A DNA stretch of 64,000 nucleotides. Source: Rhodococcus_G sp042879035. Lineage in GTDB: Bacteria > Actinomycetota > Actinomycetes > Mycobacteriales > Mycobacteriaceae. Below the pieces are notes generated by a model that saw only the letters and a list, made by a program, of their open reading frames with translations, was not told where the DNA came from and searched no databases. Location of the stretch: positions 116,922 to 180,921 of the forward strand of contig NZ_JBIAOU010000010.1 in NCBI RefSeq assembly GCF_042879035.1, in the 5' to 3' direction. The position numbers were made by a program, and so were the translations under genes. Below are positions 48,489 through 56,678 of the stretch, piece after piece (the first letter of the stretch is position 1; each line of letters opens with the position of its first letter).

Positions 48489-49436
48489 GTGCACAGCAGC
48501 AGATACGTGGTAGCCGCGGCCGCCGTCCTGGTCAGCATGGCGGGACCCGCCGTGGCCGCGGCCGAGGCGCACCGCGCCGACGCCACGGCCCCTTCCGTCC
48601 ACTGCACGCCAACCGACCCTGCGCTGGAGGAATTGTCCGGCCTCGTCTGGTCCGGTGACGGCGGCTTCGCGATCGCCGACCGCGGCAGCGACGACCGGCT
48701 CGCCGTACTCGACTCCCGCTGCCAGATCATCCGGCGGATCGAGATCGGCTTCCCCACAAGCGATGTCGAAGATCTGGTGCTGGGCAGCGACGGTACTGTC
48801 TGGCTGGCGGACACCGGCGACAACGACGGCGACCGCGAGTCGATCGCACTCATCGGAGTGAACCCGTCGACCGGTGAGCAGAGGCTGCTGCCGGTGACTT
48901 TCGCCGACGGCGCCCACGACGTCGAAGCGTTTGTCCTCACCGCGACCGGGGCACCGGTCCTGGTGACCAAGGTCGACGCCGCGCAGGCGACCGTCTACAC
49001 CACGGCCGACGGCGCGACCGTCCACACCTTGTCCCCCGAGACCCCGACCGCACTGGTTGCCGCCGGAACGGTGGCGACCTTGGGAAACGACGACGAGGTG
49101 CGGCCGATCACCGGCGCGGCACTCTCCGCGGACGGGTCGACCGCCGCCCTGCGCACCAAGAAGGACGTCTTCCTCTAGCACGTCGAGGACCACGACGTCG
49201 CCGCGGCGCTGACCGGGGATCCGACGGTCGTCGTCGCGTCACCCGACCAGCCGCAGGGCGAGGCCGTCGCCTTCACCGACAGCGGCGATCTCCTCCTCGC
49301 CTCCGAGGCGAACGGGGAGAAGCTCCCGCCGGTGTACCGGATCGCCGGAGCCGTCGATCTGGTCCGGGCAACGGGTGATCGCGCGGTCGGCGGGCACCTG
49401 GCCTACCTGATCCGCCGTCGCCCCACACGTGGGTGA
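48489..49436 (+). pseudogene. Secreted beta-propeller-like protein interrupted by an amber codon
   Basis: GTG at 48489 opens a frame with a signal peptide (VVAAAAVLVSMAGPAVAAAEA) and propeller-like repeats (LSGLVWSGDGGFAIADRGSDD, LVLGSDGTVWLADTGDND). It stops at TAG 49176-49178 after KKDVFL. The same frame continues without a break to 49436 as HVEDHDVAAALTGDPTVVV, PQGEAVAFTDSGDLLLASE and IAGAVDLV, the natural continuation of the repeat. The whole coding length would be 315 residues. One base change (Tyr or Trp codon to TAG) explains it; sequencing error cannot be excluded. Function unknown; possibly an esterase-like or calcium-binding secreted protein. Confidence 0.75.
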
Positions 49437-49478
49437 AGGGCACCTTCGTGCGGTTGAACCGAACGAAAGCGCCCTTCA
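49434..49478. terminator. Long imperfect hairpin between convergent genes
   Basis: TGAAGGGC (49434-49441) pairs with GCCCTTCA (49471-49478), and inside it CGGTT-G-AACCG (49451-49461) forms a second stem. It lies at the end of the interrupted gene and before the convergent methyltransferase stop. Confidence 0.6.
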
Positions 49479-49490
49479 GCCGGGCGGTGC

Positions 49491-49519
49491 GGGCGGGGCG
49501 GGGCGGGGCGGGGCGGGGC
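49491..49519 (+). repeat. GGGGC pentanucleotide repeat
   Basis: GGGC followed by five perfect GGGGC units. Four or more G-runs of at least three bases with 1-base spacers would permit a parallel G-quadruplex. It lies 15 bp before the 3' end of the convergent methyltransferase gene. Confidence 0.7.
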
Positions 49520-49534
49520 ACCGTGACGCGGGGC

Positions 49535-50158
49535 TCAGGCCAGACGGTGCGCGCGCAGGATCACGTCGTGGGTGTGGTGAGCGCCGGCGCCGCCGTTGAT
49601 CGACCGCTCCCTGACCTCGTTGACGTCGATGCGCCATCCGGCGTCGAGCAGCGCCGCGACGTCGCGGGGTGCGACCCAGTCGTCGGGGTCGAAGCCACGA
49701 TCGCGCATCGCGTCGGCGTCACGCATGTCGTGGTGGACGACGAGCAGGGTGCCGCCGGGGGCGACCGCCGCGAGCAGCGCGCGCTCCGCGGCCCGGTCGG
49801 GGGTCACGCGCAGCGCCGGGTACTGGGCCGACACCAGGTCGAAACCGCCCGCGGGCAGGTCGGCGTCCAGCAGTCCGGCGTGCAGCCAGGTGATGTCCCC
49901 GGCGCCGTCTGCGTGCGCCCGCGCCCGGTCGAGCGCGACCCGCGAGACGTCCAGCGCGGTGACCGACCATCCGTGGCGGGCGAGCCACAACGCGTCGGCG
50001 CCCTCGCCGCAGCCGATGTCGGCGGCGCGACCGGGCCGCATGCCGGTCGCCTCGTGGACCAGCGCACCGTTGGGTTCGCCGCTCCACACGCGGTCGCGCT
50101 CACGGTAGCGGGTGTCCCACTCGTCGGCCTCGCTCATCGCCTCGTTCGTCGCGTCCAT
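49535..50158 (-). CDS. Class I SAM-dependent methyltransferase
   Basis: 207-residue methyltransferase: WDTRYRERDRVWSGEPN near the N-terminus, SAM motif I ADIGCGEGADALWLA near residue 45, the acidic motif II ALDVSRVAL, LLDADLPAGGFDLV, and a GGTLLVVHHD strand. The opening resembles thiopurine/tellurite-type (TehB-like) methyltransferases. ATG at 50158; a longer frame upstream gives no family sequence. Single gene, convergent with the interrupted gene at 48489. Confidence 0.87.
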   Translation of the reverse strand: MDATNEAMSEADEWDTRYRERDRVWSGEPNGALVHEATGMRPGRAADIGCGEGADALWLARHGWSVTALDVSRVALDRARAHADGAGDITWLHAGLLDADLPAGGFDLVSAQYPALRVTPDRAAERALLAAVAPGGTLLVVHHDMRDADAMRDRGFDPDDWVAPRDVAALLDAGWRIDVNEVRERSINGGAGAHHTHDVILRAHRLA

Positions 50159-50242
50159 ACCCCCACAGTGCGCCAGACCGTGACATCCGAGCAAGTTGGA
50201 TTGCCTGATCGGCAAGAACCGGCCCGGGTTCTCGGGAAACGA

Positions 50243-50284
50243 GAACGGGGCCGCGGACCGGATCGCGGTCCTGCAGCCCCGTTC
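50243..50284. terminator. Terminator of the gentisate operon
   Basis: GAACGGGGC (50243-50251) pairs with GCCCCGTTC (50276-50284) with an inner GGACCG/CGGTCC stem, immediately downstream of the leftward isomerase gene ending at 50296. Confidence 0.7.
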
Positions 50285-50295
50285 ACTCGCCGACG

Positions 50296-51012
50296 TCAGA
50301 GCCAGTGCGGTGGCGTGACGTCGGCACCGGAGGTGAGCCCGACGGCGCCGCGTCCGGCGGCCCAGCGGACCATCGACGCGAGCGGACCGGAAACCTTCAC
50401 CGCCGCATCGGATTCCGGAACCACCGCGACGGGCTCGCGGCCCTCGACCTCGAGCACGAGACCGGCACCGAGTTCCTTGCGGCGCCACATCCCGACGATG
50501 TCGTCGAAGAGGGAGTCGAGGACCACCGGAGGGAAGTCCCCGAACTGTCCACCGTTGCCGAGGTCGACGGCGTGGATCCACACCTCACGGGTGCGCATCC
50601 AGGCGGTCTCCGACGACGGCACGAGACGACCCTGCGCAGTCCGCACCTCCGCCGACCACGCCGACGACGGCAGGTGCCGCCACTTCTCGTCGAGCCGGGC
50701 GACGGTGTGCGTGAACAGGTTCCGCAGCGCCGCCGCGTTCAGCGTCGAGCCCTCCTCGATCTCGCGGCCGCGCTGCTCGGTCGATTCGTACATCGGGGTC
50801 GGGGTCCCGGTGGCCGCCCAGTCCATCAACCGGCACAGCGCCGCCGCGTTGTAGCCGACGTGTGCCACCAGGTGCTTGCGCGACCACCCGGTGAGCGGGG
50901 TCGGCTCGGCAAGTTCCTCGTCGGTCAACTCGGCGAGGCGCTGCGCGAAGTACGCGGTACCGCGCCGGGCGATCAGCAGCCGCTCGGACAGGTCGAGATC
51001 GTTGAACCCCAC
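50296..51012 (-). CDS. Mycothiol-dependent maleylpyruvate isomerase
   Basis: 238-residue DinB-fold, mycothiol-dependent isomerase. The N-terminal domain has LTGWSRKHLVAHVGYNAAALCRLMDW near residue 40, with the His ligands of the DinB/MDMPI metal site (HLVAHVGYN), and REVWIHAVDLGNGG near residue 150. The C-terminal MDMPI domain ends GAVGLTSGADVTPP. It converts maleylpyruvate to fumarylpyruvate in the gentisate pathway of actinobacteria, which use mycothiol instead of glutathione. The next gene upstream, 11 bp away, encodes the hydrolase that takes its product. Confidence 0.9.
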   Translation of the reverse strand: MGFNDLDLSERLLIARRGTAYFAQRLAELTDEELAEPTPLTGWSRKHLVAHVGYNAAALCRLMDWAATGTPTPMYESTEQRGREIEEGSTLNAAALRNLFTHTVARLDEKWRHLPSSAWSAEVRTAQGRLVPSSETAWMRTREVWIHAVDLGNGGQFGDFPPVVLDSLFDDIVGMWRRKELGAGLVLEVEGREPVAVVPESDAAVKVSGPLASMVRWAAGRGAVGLTSGADVTPPHWL

Positions 51013-51023
51013 AGCCGGTGCTC

Positions 51024-51845
51024 CTACTTGACGATGGTCTTGTTGCGCACCGAACCGAGGCCCTCGATGCTGACCTCGACCGTCTCCCCGTCCTGGACGT
51101 AGCGGGCGGGCTTGCGGGCGTGTCCGACACCGCCGGTGGTGCCGGTGATGATCACGTCGCCGGGCTGCAGCGTCACGATGTGCGAGAGGTAGTCCACCAG
51201 CTTCGCCGGGGTGAACACCAGGTCGTCGGTGCTGGCCGACTGCATGACCTCACCCTCGAGCCGGGTCTCGATCTTGGTGCCGAGGACGTAGTCGGTGTCG
51301 AGGAACGGACCGAAGCCGCTGGTCTTCTCGAAGGTCTTGCCCTGGTCCCACTGCAGCGTGCGGTACTGGTAGTCGCGCATCGTGTAGTCGTTGATGACGG
51401 AGTAGCCGGCGATGTACTCCGCGGCGTCCGCCTCGGACACCTGGTACGCCTGCTTGCCGATCACGACGGCCAGCTCGGCCTCCCAGTCGATCTGGCCGGC
51501 GGCGTACGCGGGCACGATCACGTCGTCGTAGGGGCCGGTGAGGGCTTCCTTGAACTTCGAGAACAGGGTGGGGTACTCCGGCAGGTCCCGGCCCATCTCC
51601 TTGATGTGGGTGCCGTAGTTCAGGCCGACGCACACGATCTTGCTCGGGTTCGGGACGACCGGCGCGTAGTCGGCGTCGGCGAGAGCGACGTTCTCACCGG
51701 ACGCCTTCTCCGCCAACGACTTCCAGTCGGAATCGCTGAGCAGTGCGGACAGGTCGGCATAGCCGTCGATGACGGTGGCCGTGGTGTCGGAGTCGACACG
51801 GACGGCGACGGTGGCGTCGCCCTTGCGGAGGGTTGCGAGACGCAT
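51024..51845 (-). CDS. Fumarylpyruvate hydrolase (FAH family)
   Basis: 273-residue fumarylacetoacetate-hydrolase-fold enzyme. The core runs KIVCVGLNYGTHIKEMGRDLPEYP, then VIVPAYAAGQIDWEAELAVVIGK with the acidic metal residues, GYSVINDYTMRDYQ, TSGFGPF, and PGDVIITGTTGGVG. It would cleave fumarylpyruvate to fumarate and pyruvate. ATG at 51845 gives the usual 40-60 residue N-terminal cap. It is the middle gene of the leftward dioxygenase-hydrolase-isomerase operon, 5 bp after the dioxygenase. Confidence 0.9.
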   Translation of the reverse strand: MRLATLRKGDATVAVRVDSDTTATVIDGYADLSALLSDSDWKSLAEKASGENVALADADYAPVVPNPSKIVCVGLNYGTHIKEMGRDLPEYPTLFSKFKEALTGPYDDVIVPAYAAGQIDWEAELAVVIGKQAYQVSEADAAEYIAGYSVINDYTMRDYQYRTLQWDQGKTFEKTSGFGPFLDTDYVLGTKIETRLEGEVMQSASTDDLVFTPAKLVDYLSHIVTLQPGDVIITGTTGGVGHARKPARYVQDGETVEVSIEGLGSVRNKTIVK

Positions 51846-51850
51846 GTGGA

Positions 51851-52924
51851 TCAGGCTCCTTCGGAAACATGGGTGCGATTGAAGTGCAGACGTTCGACGA
51901 TCGGTGCGTCGGAGAAGGCGAACAGGTCCACGCCCTCGTCCGTGCTCAGGGACCACTCCACCCACGACGGCACGACGATCATGTCGCCCTTGCCGACGAG
52001 GTGCTCGGTGCCGCCGAGCAGGAACCGGCCCTGCCCCTCGAACACCTGGAAGACGGTCGACCCGACATCGCGGCGCGGACGCGTGTGGGCGCCGGCACGC
52101 AGCCGGTGGAATTCGGCCCGGATGGTCGGCATGACGTCGCCACCGGTGGTCGGGTTGGTGTACCGGATCGCGGCATGCCCCGGCTCCGGTGTCGCGGCGT
52201 GACCCTCGTCCTCGAGCGCCAGCTGCTCCGTCAGTGCGCGGTCGGTGTGTTCCCACCGGTAGCAGGCGATCGGGGAGCTCGTCTGCCGGTCCAGGCCGAC
52301 CAGCGGACGCAGGCCCGGATGAGCCCACAGTCGCTCGGACCGCGAGATGTCCGGGGTGCCCTCGTCGGTGACGCCGTCGGAACCGAACTCGAAGAACCCC
52401 GTGTCGGTGTAGTGCACGAACGGGATGTCCAGACCGTCGATCCACGCCATCGGCTGATCGGTCTCGTTGTGGTGACCGTGGAAGTTCCAGCCCGGGGTGA
52501 GCAGGAAGTCGCCGCGACGCATCGCAACGGGATCACCGTTGACGACCGTCCAGACGCCCTCACCCTCGACGACGAACCGGAAGGCGTTCTGCGCGTGCCG
52601 GTGTTCGGGGGCGGTCTCCTTCGGACCCAGGTACTGGATCGCGGCCCACAGCGTCGGCGTCACGTACGGGACGCCGCCGAGACCGGGGTTGGCCAGCGCG
52701 ATCGCGCGACGCTCGCCGCCGCGACCGACCGGAACGAGGTCGCCGGCACGCTGCGCCAGCGGATACAGGGTCGACCACTTCCACACGAACGGAACCGCCC
52801 TGGATGCGGGCGCCATCGGCATCAGGTCGCCGAGCTGCGTCCACAGCGGGTTGAGGTTCTCGGACTCGAAGTCGGCGTAGAGCTGCCGGAGTTCCGGGTC
52901 GGTGGTGTCGTCGGTTGCCGTCAT
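51851..52924 (-). CDS. Gentisate 1,2-dioxygenase (cupin)
   Basis: 357-residue bicupin Fe(II) dioxygenase. The N-terminal cupin has ETAPEHRHAQNAFRFVVEGEG with metal-binding His, and TPGWNFHGHHNETDQPMAWIDGLD; the C-terminal cupin has VGSTVFQVFEGQGRFLLGG and VVPSWVEWSLS. These match gentisate/1-hydroxy-2-naphthoate dioxygenases; the operon partners make gentisate the substrate. It opens the ring to maleylpyruvate. ATG at 52924 follows GGAGAGG. First gene of its operon, with an IclR-like operator at 53001-53015 upstream. Confidence 0.92.
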   Translation of the reverse strand: MTATDDTTDPELRQLYADFESENLNPLWTQLGDLMPMAPASRAVPFVWKWSTLYPLAQRAGDLVPVGRGGERRAIALANPGLGGVPYVTPTLWAAIQYLGPKETAPEHRHAQNAFRFVVEGEGVWTVVNGDPVAMRRGDFLLTPGWNFHGHHNETDQPMAWIDGLDIPFVHYTDTGFFEFGSDGVTDEGTPDISRSERLWAHPGLRPLVGLDRQTSSPIACYRWEHTDRALTEQLALEDEGHAATPEPGHAAIRYTNPTTGGDVMPTIRAEFHRLRAGAHTRPRRDVGSTVFQVFEGQGRFLLGGTEHLVGKGDMIVVPSWVEWSLSTDEGVDLFAFSDAPIVERLHFNRTHVSEGA

Positions 52925-53000
52925 GACCTCTCCTGGTGAAGCGGGACACGTTCTGCGTTGGTCCCAACGTAGGTCGCAGGCTGCCGAGCAGTGCATTCAA

Positions 53001-53015
53001 TTCTTCTGTGCAGAA
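53001..53015. promoter_or_regulatory. IclR-type operator-like site A (gentisate operon)
   Basis: On the minus strand TTCTG-CACAG-AAGAA, four of five arm bases matching the perfect palindrome at site B (53876-53890). It lies 77 bp before the dioxygenase start, in the gap 52925-53040 between that gene and the end of the IclR gene. Confidence 0.5.
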
Positions 53016-53040
53016 CTTGTGGGGTCCGGGTGCGCGGCAG

Positions 53041-53883
53041 TCACTCGATGTGCGCCACGTCGATCTCGAGATCACGCACTGCCGCCTGCATCTGCACGAC
53101 CAGCCTGCCGTCCAGGTGCTGGCGGTAGCGGGTGGCCGGAACCGCGACGGTGATCGCCGCGATCGCCCGCCGTCGCGCGTTGCGGACCGCGACCCCGAAC
53201 GCGGCGACCCCCTCCTCGGTCCGCTCGACGTTGACGGCGAACCCGACCCGCCGCGCGGCCTCGAGTTCGGCCACGAAGATCTCGAACTCCCCCGGCGCCA
53301 ACCGCCGGTCCGCCCGCGGATCGGGAGCTGGCCGCGGATCGATGTGCGGCTCCTCCGCGGGCCGCAGGTAGAGCTGCTCGAGAACCTGTCTCGGCAACTC
53401 CGCCAACAGGATCCGACCGCCCGCGGCGTCCTCCGCGGGAAGCACCTGACCCTGCCGGTCCCCCACTCGCAGCATCGACTCGGACTCCGCGGTGGCGAGG
53501 AACCGGGCCTGTGAACCGACCCGGATCACCAGGTTGACGGTCTCCCGCGACAGGATGGCCAGTGCCTCCATGTGCGGCCGGGACAGATCGGTCAGCTCGC
53601 GGGTCCAGCCCTGCTGCGCGGGCCCCACCCCCATCGCCGGACCCGGGTGGTACCGACGCTTCTCGTCCTGGACCGCGAAACCCCGGTAGACCAGCATCGA
53701 CAGCAGGCGGTGCGCCGTCGACGGCGCGATCCCGAGCTCCCCGGCGGCGTCCTTGAGTCGCAGCGCGCCGACGTCGCGGAGCATCTGCAGCAGCCGCAGG
53801 GCGTTGTCCACCGACTCCAGCGCGTACGACGGGCGGGTGATCGTTTTCGACGGCTTCTTCGCCGACCTCCCATGATTCTGCAC
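53041..53883 (-). CDS. IclR-family transcriptional regulator
   Basis: 280-residue regulator. The N-terminal wHTH has ALRLKDAAGELGIAPSTAHRLLSMLVYRGFAVQDEKRRYHPG; the C-terminal ligand domain has ETVNLVIRVGSQARFLATAES and RVGDRQGQVLPAEDAAGGRILLAELP, with the hydrophobic pocket typical of aromatic-acid sensors. It lies between the gentisate operon and the transporter-hydroxylase operon and probably activates or represses both with 3-hydroxybenzoate or gentisate as signal. GTG at 53883 is inside site B, so autoregulation is likely. No better start is visible. Confidence 0.9.
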   Translation of the reverse strand: MQNHGRSAKKPSKTITRPSYALESVDNALRLLQMLRDVGALRLKDAAGELGIAPSTAHRLLSMLVYRGFAVQDEKRRYHPGPAMGVGPAQQGWTRELTDLSRPHMEALAILSRETVNLVIRVGSQARFLATAESESMLRVGDRQGQVLPAEDAAGGRILLAELPRQVLEQLYLRPAEEPHIDPRPAPDPRADRRLAPGEFEIFVAELEAARRVGFAVNVERTEEGVAAFGVAVRNARRRAIAAITVAVPATRYRQHLDGRLVVQMQAAVRDLEIDVAHIE

Positions 53884-53890
53884 AACAGAA
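53876..53890. promoter_or_regulatory. IclR-type operator-like site B (transporter promoter / IclR start)
   Basis: TTCTG-CACAA-CAGAA, a perfect 5-bp-arm palindrome covering the IclR start codon and 81 bp upstream of the AAHS transporter start. Shared with site A in front of the dioxygenase gene. Confidence 0.55.
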
Positions 53891-53970
53891 CTCTATTGCA
53901 GGGCCCAGCTCACACGCAGCACCGTGGAGCAATGCGCGGATCAGAATCCCCCCGAGCGAACGAGGCCACG

Positions 53971-55233
53971 ATGTCGACAGCGGCACCCGACGTCCCGCCC
54001 GCTCACGACGATCGCAAGATCGTCCTGCACAGTGGTAGCGCGATCGCTGTGATCGTCTGCTGGTTGTTCGTCGTCTTCGACGGTTACGACCTCATTGTCT
54101 ACGGCAACGTCATCTCCAGCCTGCAGAAGGAGTGGGGCATCAGCTCCTCGACCGCGGGCACCCTCGGCAGCCTCGCCTTCGTCGGCATGATGCTCGGCGC
54201 GGTCCTCGCCGGCCGACTCTCCGATGCCATCGGCCGCAAGCAGGCCGTCATCGGCTGCCTCATCGTGCTCTCGGTGTTCACCATGGCGTGCTCGTTCGCG
54301 ACCGGTCCGGCGATGTTCGGCACGATGAGGTTGATCGCGGGCCTCGGCCTCGGCGGACTGGTCCCGACGTCGAATGCACTTGCCGCGGAGCTTGTTCCGG
54401 CACGCTGGCGCGCAGCGGTCGCGACCATGATGATGTCGGGCGTCCCGATCGGCGGATCGATCGCGGCACTCATCGGCATCCCTGTCATCCCGAACTGGGG
54501 CTGGCGACCGATGTTCCTGTTCGCCGTCGTGCCGCTGGTCGTCCTGGTCCCGCTCGCGCTGAAGTACCTGCCGTCGTCCACGCCCGCCGAGAACGCTCCC
54601 GCGACCGACGCCTCCGGATTCCGGGCGCTGCTCGGATCCCGGTTCCGCGCGATCAGCATCATGTTCGCCCTCGCCACCATGGTGACGCTGCTCGCCTGGT
54701 ACGGACTCGGCACCTGGCTGCCGAAGCTGATGCAGAACACAGGCACCGACCTGGGCAGCGCCCTGACGTTCGCACTGGCCCTGAACCTCGGCGCCGTCGC
54801 GGGTTCGTTCGTGACCGCGTGGGGCGGCGTCCGGTTCGGAACCATTCCCACGAGCATCGTCGCCGCGCTCGTCGCGGGCCTCGCCCTGCTCGCGCTGCTG
54901 CTGTCACCCCCCACCGCGGTGGTGTACCTGATCTTCGTGCTCGCCGGTGTCGGCACACACGGAACGCAGTGCCTGATCATCGCGGCCGTCGCCTCGTACT
55001 ACCCGGACCACCTGCGCGGCACCGCACTCGGCTGGGCGCTCGGTGTCGGCCGGGTCGGCGCCGTCGCCGCACCGCAGATCGGTGGATGGTTGCTCGCCGC
55101 CGGCCTGGGTGCACACTCGAATTTCCTGCTCTTCGCCCTGAGCGCGCTGATCGCGTCGCTGTTGCTCACCGTGGTGTGGAAGCGATTCCCCGCCTCGGAT
55201 GACGCGCCGCGCAGTCCCGTCATGGCGCACTGA
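53971..55233 (+). CDS. AAHS-type MFS aromatic acid transporter
   Basis: 420-residue MFS symporter with about 12 membrane segments. TM1 has VFDGYDLIVYG, the aromatic-acid:H+ symporter signature with the key Asp, the loop 2-3 motif is GRLSDAIGRKQ, and the TM5 area GVPIGGSIAALIG. Members (BenK, PcaK, GenK) import benzoate, hydroxybenzoates or gentisate. It lies 29 bp before the hydroxylase gene, so the substrate is probably 3-hydroxybenzoate or gentisate. ATG at 53971 follows GAGG. Confidence 0.9.
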   Translation: MSTAAPDVPPAHDDRKIVLHSGSAIAVIVCWLFVVFDGYDLIVYGNVISSLQKEWGISSSTAGTLGSLAFVGMMLGAVLAGRLSDAIGRKQAVIGCLIVLSVFTMACSFATGPAMFGTMRLIAGLGLGGLVPTSNALAAELVPARWRAAVATMMMSGVPIGGSIAALIGIPVIPNWGWRPMFLFAVVPLVVLVPLALKYLPSSTPAENAPATDASGFRALLGSRFRAISIMFALATMVTLLAWYGLGTWLPKLMQNTGTDLGSALTFALALNLGAVAGSFVTAWGGVRFGTIPTSIVAALVAGLALLALLLSPPTAVVYLIFVLAGVGTHGTQCLIIAAVASYYPDHLRGTALGWALGVGRVGAVAAPQIGGWLLAAGLGAHSNFLLFALSALIASLLLTVVWKRFPASDDAPRSPVMAH

Positions 55234-55262
55234 CCCAACCGAATCGATCGACAAGGAGTGTC

Positions 55263-56480
55263 ATGTCCGAATTGAAGGGCGCACGGATCATCGTCGCCGG
55301 AGGCGGCATCGGCGGAGCCGCGAACGCTCTCGCCCTCGCCCGAAAGGGTGCCGATGTCACGCTGTTCGAGCGCGCCGCCGAGTTCGGCGAGGTCGGTGCG
55401 GGACTGCAGATCGGCCCGCACGGCTCCCGAATCCTCAAGGAGTGGGGCATCTTCGACGAGGTCATCGCGAAGGGCGTCCTGCCGAAGAACCTGGTGTTCC
55501 GGGACGCGATCACCGCGGAGGTGCTCACCAAGGTCGATCTCGGACGGGAGTACCAGCAGCGGTACGGCGGAGTGTATTTCGTCGTCCACCGCTCGGACCT
55601 GCATTCCGCCCTCGTCTCCGCCGCCCGGCGCGCCGGTGCGACCCTGGTGAACGACGCCACCGTCACCGACGTCGTGACCGAGGGCGATCTGGCCCACGTC
55701 ACCCTCGCCGACGGCAGCGTGCACAGCGCGGACGTCGTCCTCGGCATGGACGGCCTGCACTCCGTACTGCGACCGAAGCTGCACGACGACAAGCCGGTCG
55801 GGTCGGGCTACGTCGCCTTCCGCGGCACCATCCCCATGGAGGAGGCCGGCCTCGAGGAGGAACTCGAGGACGTCGTCGGCTACATCGGACCGCGCTGCCA
55901 CTTCATCCAGTACCCGCTGCGCAGCGGCGCCATGCTCAACCAGGTCGCGGTGTTCCAGTCGCCCGCCTTCCTGCGCGGCGAGGAGATGTGGGGCAGCGCA
56001 GAGGAACTCCTGCCCGCCTACGACCACTGCCACGAGACGGTCCGCTCGGCGCTGAAGCACATGTGGACGGACCGCTGGTGGCCGATGTTCGACCGCGACC
56101 CGGTGGACAACTGGATCGACGGCCGGATGATCCTGCTCGGCGACGCCGCGCACCCGCCGCTGCAGTACCTGGCGTCGGGCGCGGTGATGGCGCTCGAGGA
56201 CGCGAAGTGCCTGTCCGACTACGCCGCCGAGGACCTGCGCGGCGACACGGCGAACTGGCCGCAGATCCTGCGCGACGTCAACACCGAACGCGCACCGCGC
56301 TGCAACCGCATCCTCACCACCGGCCGCATGTGGGGCGACCTGTGGCACCTGGACGGCGCCGGCCGCGAGGCCCGCAACGAACTGTTCCGTACCCGCGACA
56401 CGTCCAGCTACAAGTACACCGACTGGCTGTGGGGCTACGACTCCGCCCGCAACCGTGACGGTCTCGCGCTCTCGCACTGA
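55263..56480 (+). CDS. 3-Hydroxybenzoate 6-hydroxylase, FAD-dependent
   Basis: 405-residue group A flavoprotein monooxygenase. It has ADP-binding IIVAGGGIGGAANALALARKG, FAD/NADH motif DG in LGMDGLHSVLR, and the second FAD motif ILLGDAAHPPLQYLASGAVMALEDA near residue 290. The N-terminal half is very similar in pattern (EFGEVGAGLQIGPHG, DAITAEVLTKVDLG, VHRSDLH) to the characterised Rhodococcus 3-hydroxybenzoate 6-hydroxylase. It makes gentisate from 3-hydroxybenzoate with NADH and O2, feeding the leftward gentisate operon. It ends in a strong terminator. Confidence 0.92.
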   Translation: MSELKGARIIVAGGGIGGAANALALARKGADVTLFERAAEFGEVGAGLQIGPHGSRILKEWGIFDEVIAKGVLPKNLVFRDAITAEVLTKVDLGREYQQRYGGVYFVVHRSDLHSALVSAARRAGATLVNDATVTDVVTEGDLAHVTLADGSVHSADVVLGMDGLHSVLRPKLHDDKPVGSGYVAFRGTIPMEEAGLEEELEDVVGYIGPRCHFIQYPLRSGAMLNQVAVFQSPAFLRGEEMWGSAEELLPAYDHCHETVRSALKHMWTDRWWPMFDRDPVDNWIDGRMILLGDAAHPPLQYLASGAVMALEDAKCLSDYAAEDLRGDTANWPQILRDVNTERAPRCNRILTTGRMWGDLWHLDGAGREARNELFRTRDTSSYKYTDWLWGYDSARNRDGLALSH

Positions 56481-56504
56481 CCGGCACCAGAAACTCCACA
56501 ACCC

Positions 56505-56545
56505 GACAGCCTCCCGCGATCGTTCGACGATCGCGGGAGGCTGTC
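56505..56545. terminator. Strong hairpin terminator after the hydroxylase
   Basis: Perfect 19-bp stem (56505-56523 with 56527-56545) and a TCG loop, followed by TACGTTT, 24 bp after the hydroxylase stop. Confidence 0.85.
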
Positions 56546-56561
56546 TACGTTTCGGTCCCGG

Positions 56562-56678
56562 GTGTGTCCCTGTCGGATGCACCCGGCGCGACCAATCGTC
56601 CGGCGCCGACGACAACGCCGCAGGCGGGCGATCGGGACGCCGGGGCGCCGCAGCGGGGATCGGGAGCCACACCCTAGG
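56562..56678. repeat. Dispersed repeat, short copy (3' end of TetR gene)
   Basis: About 117 bp that align with 62717-62912, sharing TCGGATGCACC, CAATCGTC, GGCGCCGACGACAACGC and GGGAG-CACACCCT-like ends. It overlaps the last codons of the TetR gene, as the other copy does for the DUF1707 gene, and lacks an 80-bp middle part. Confidence 0.7.
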
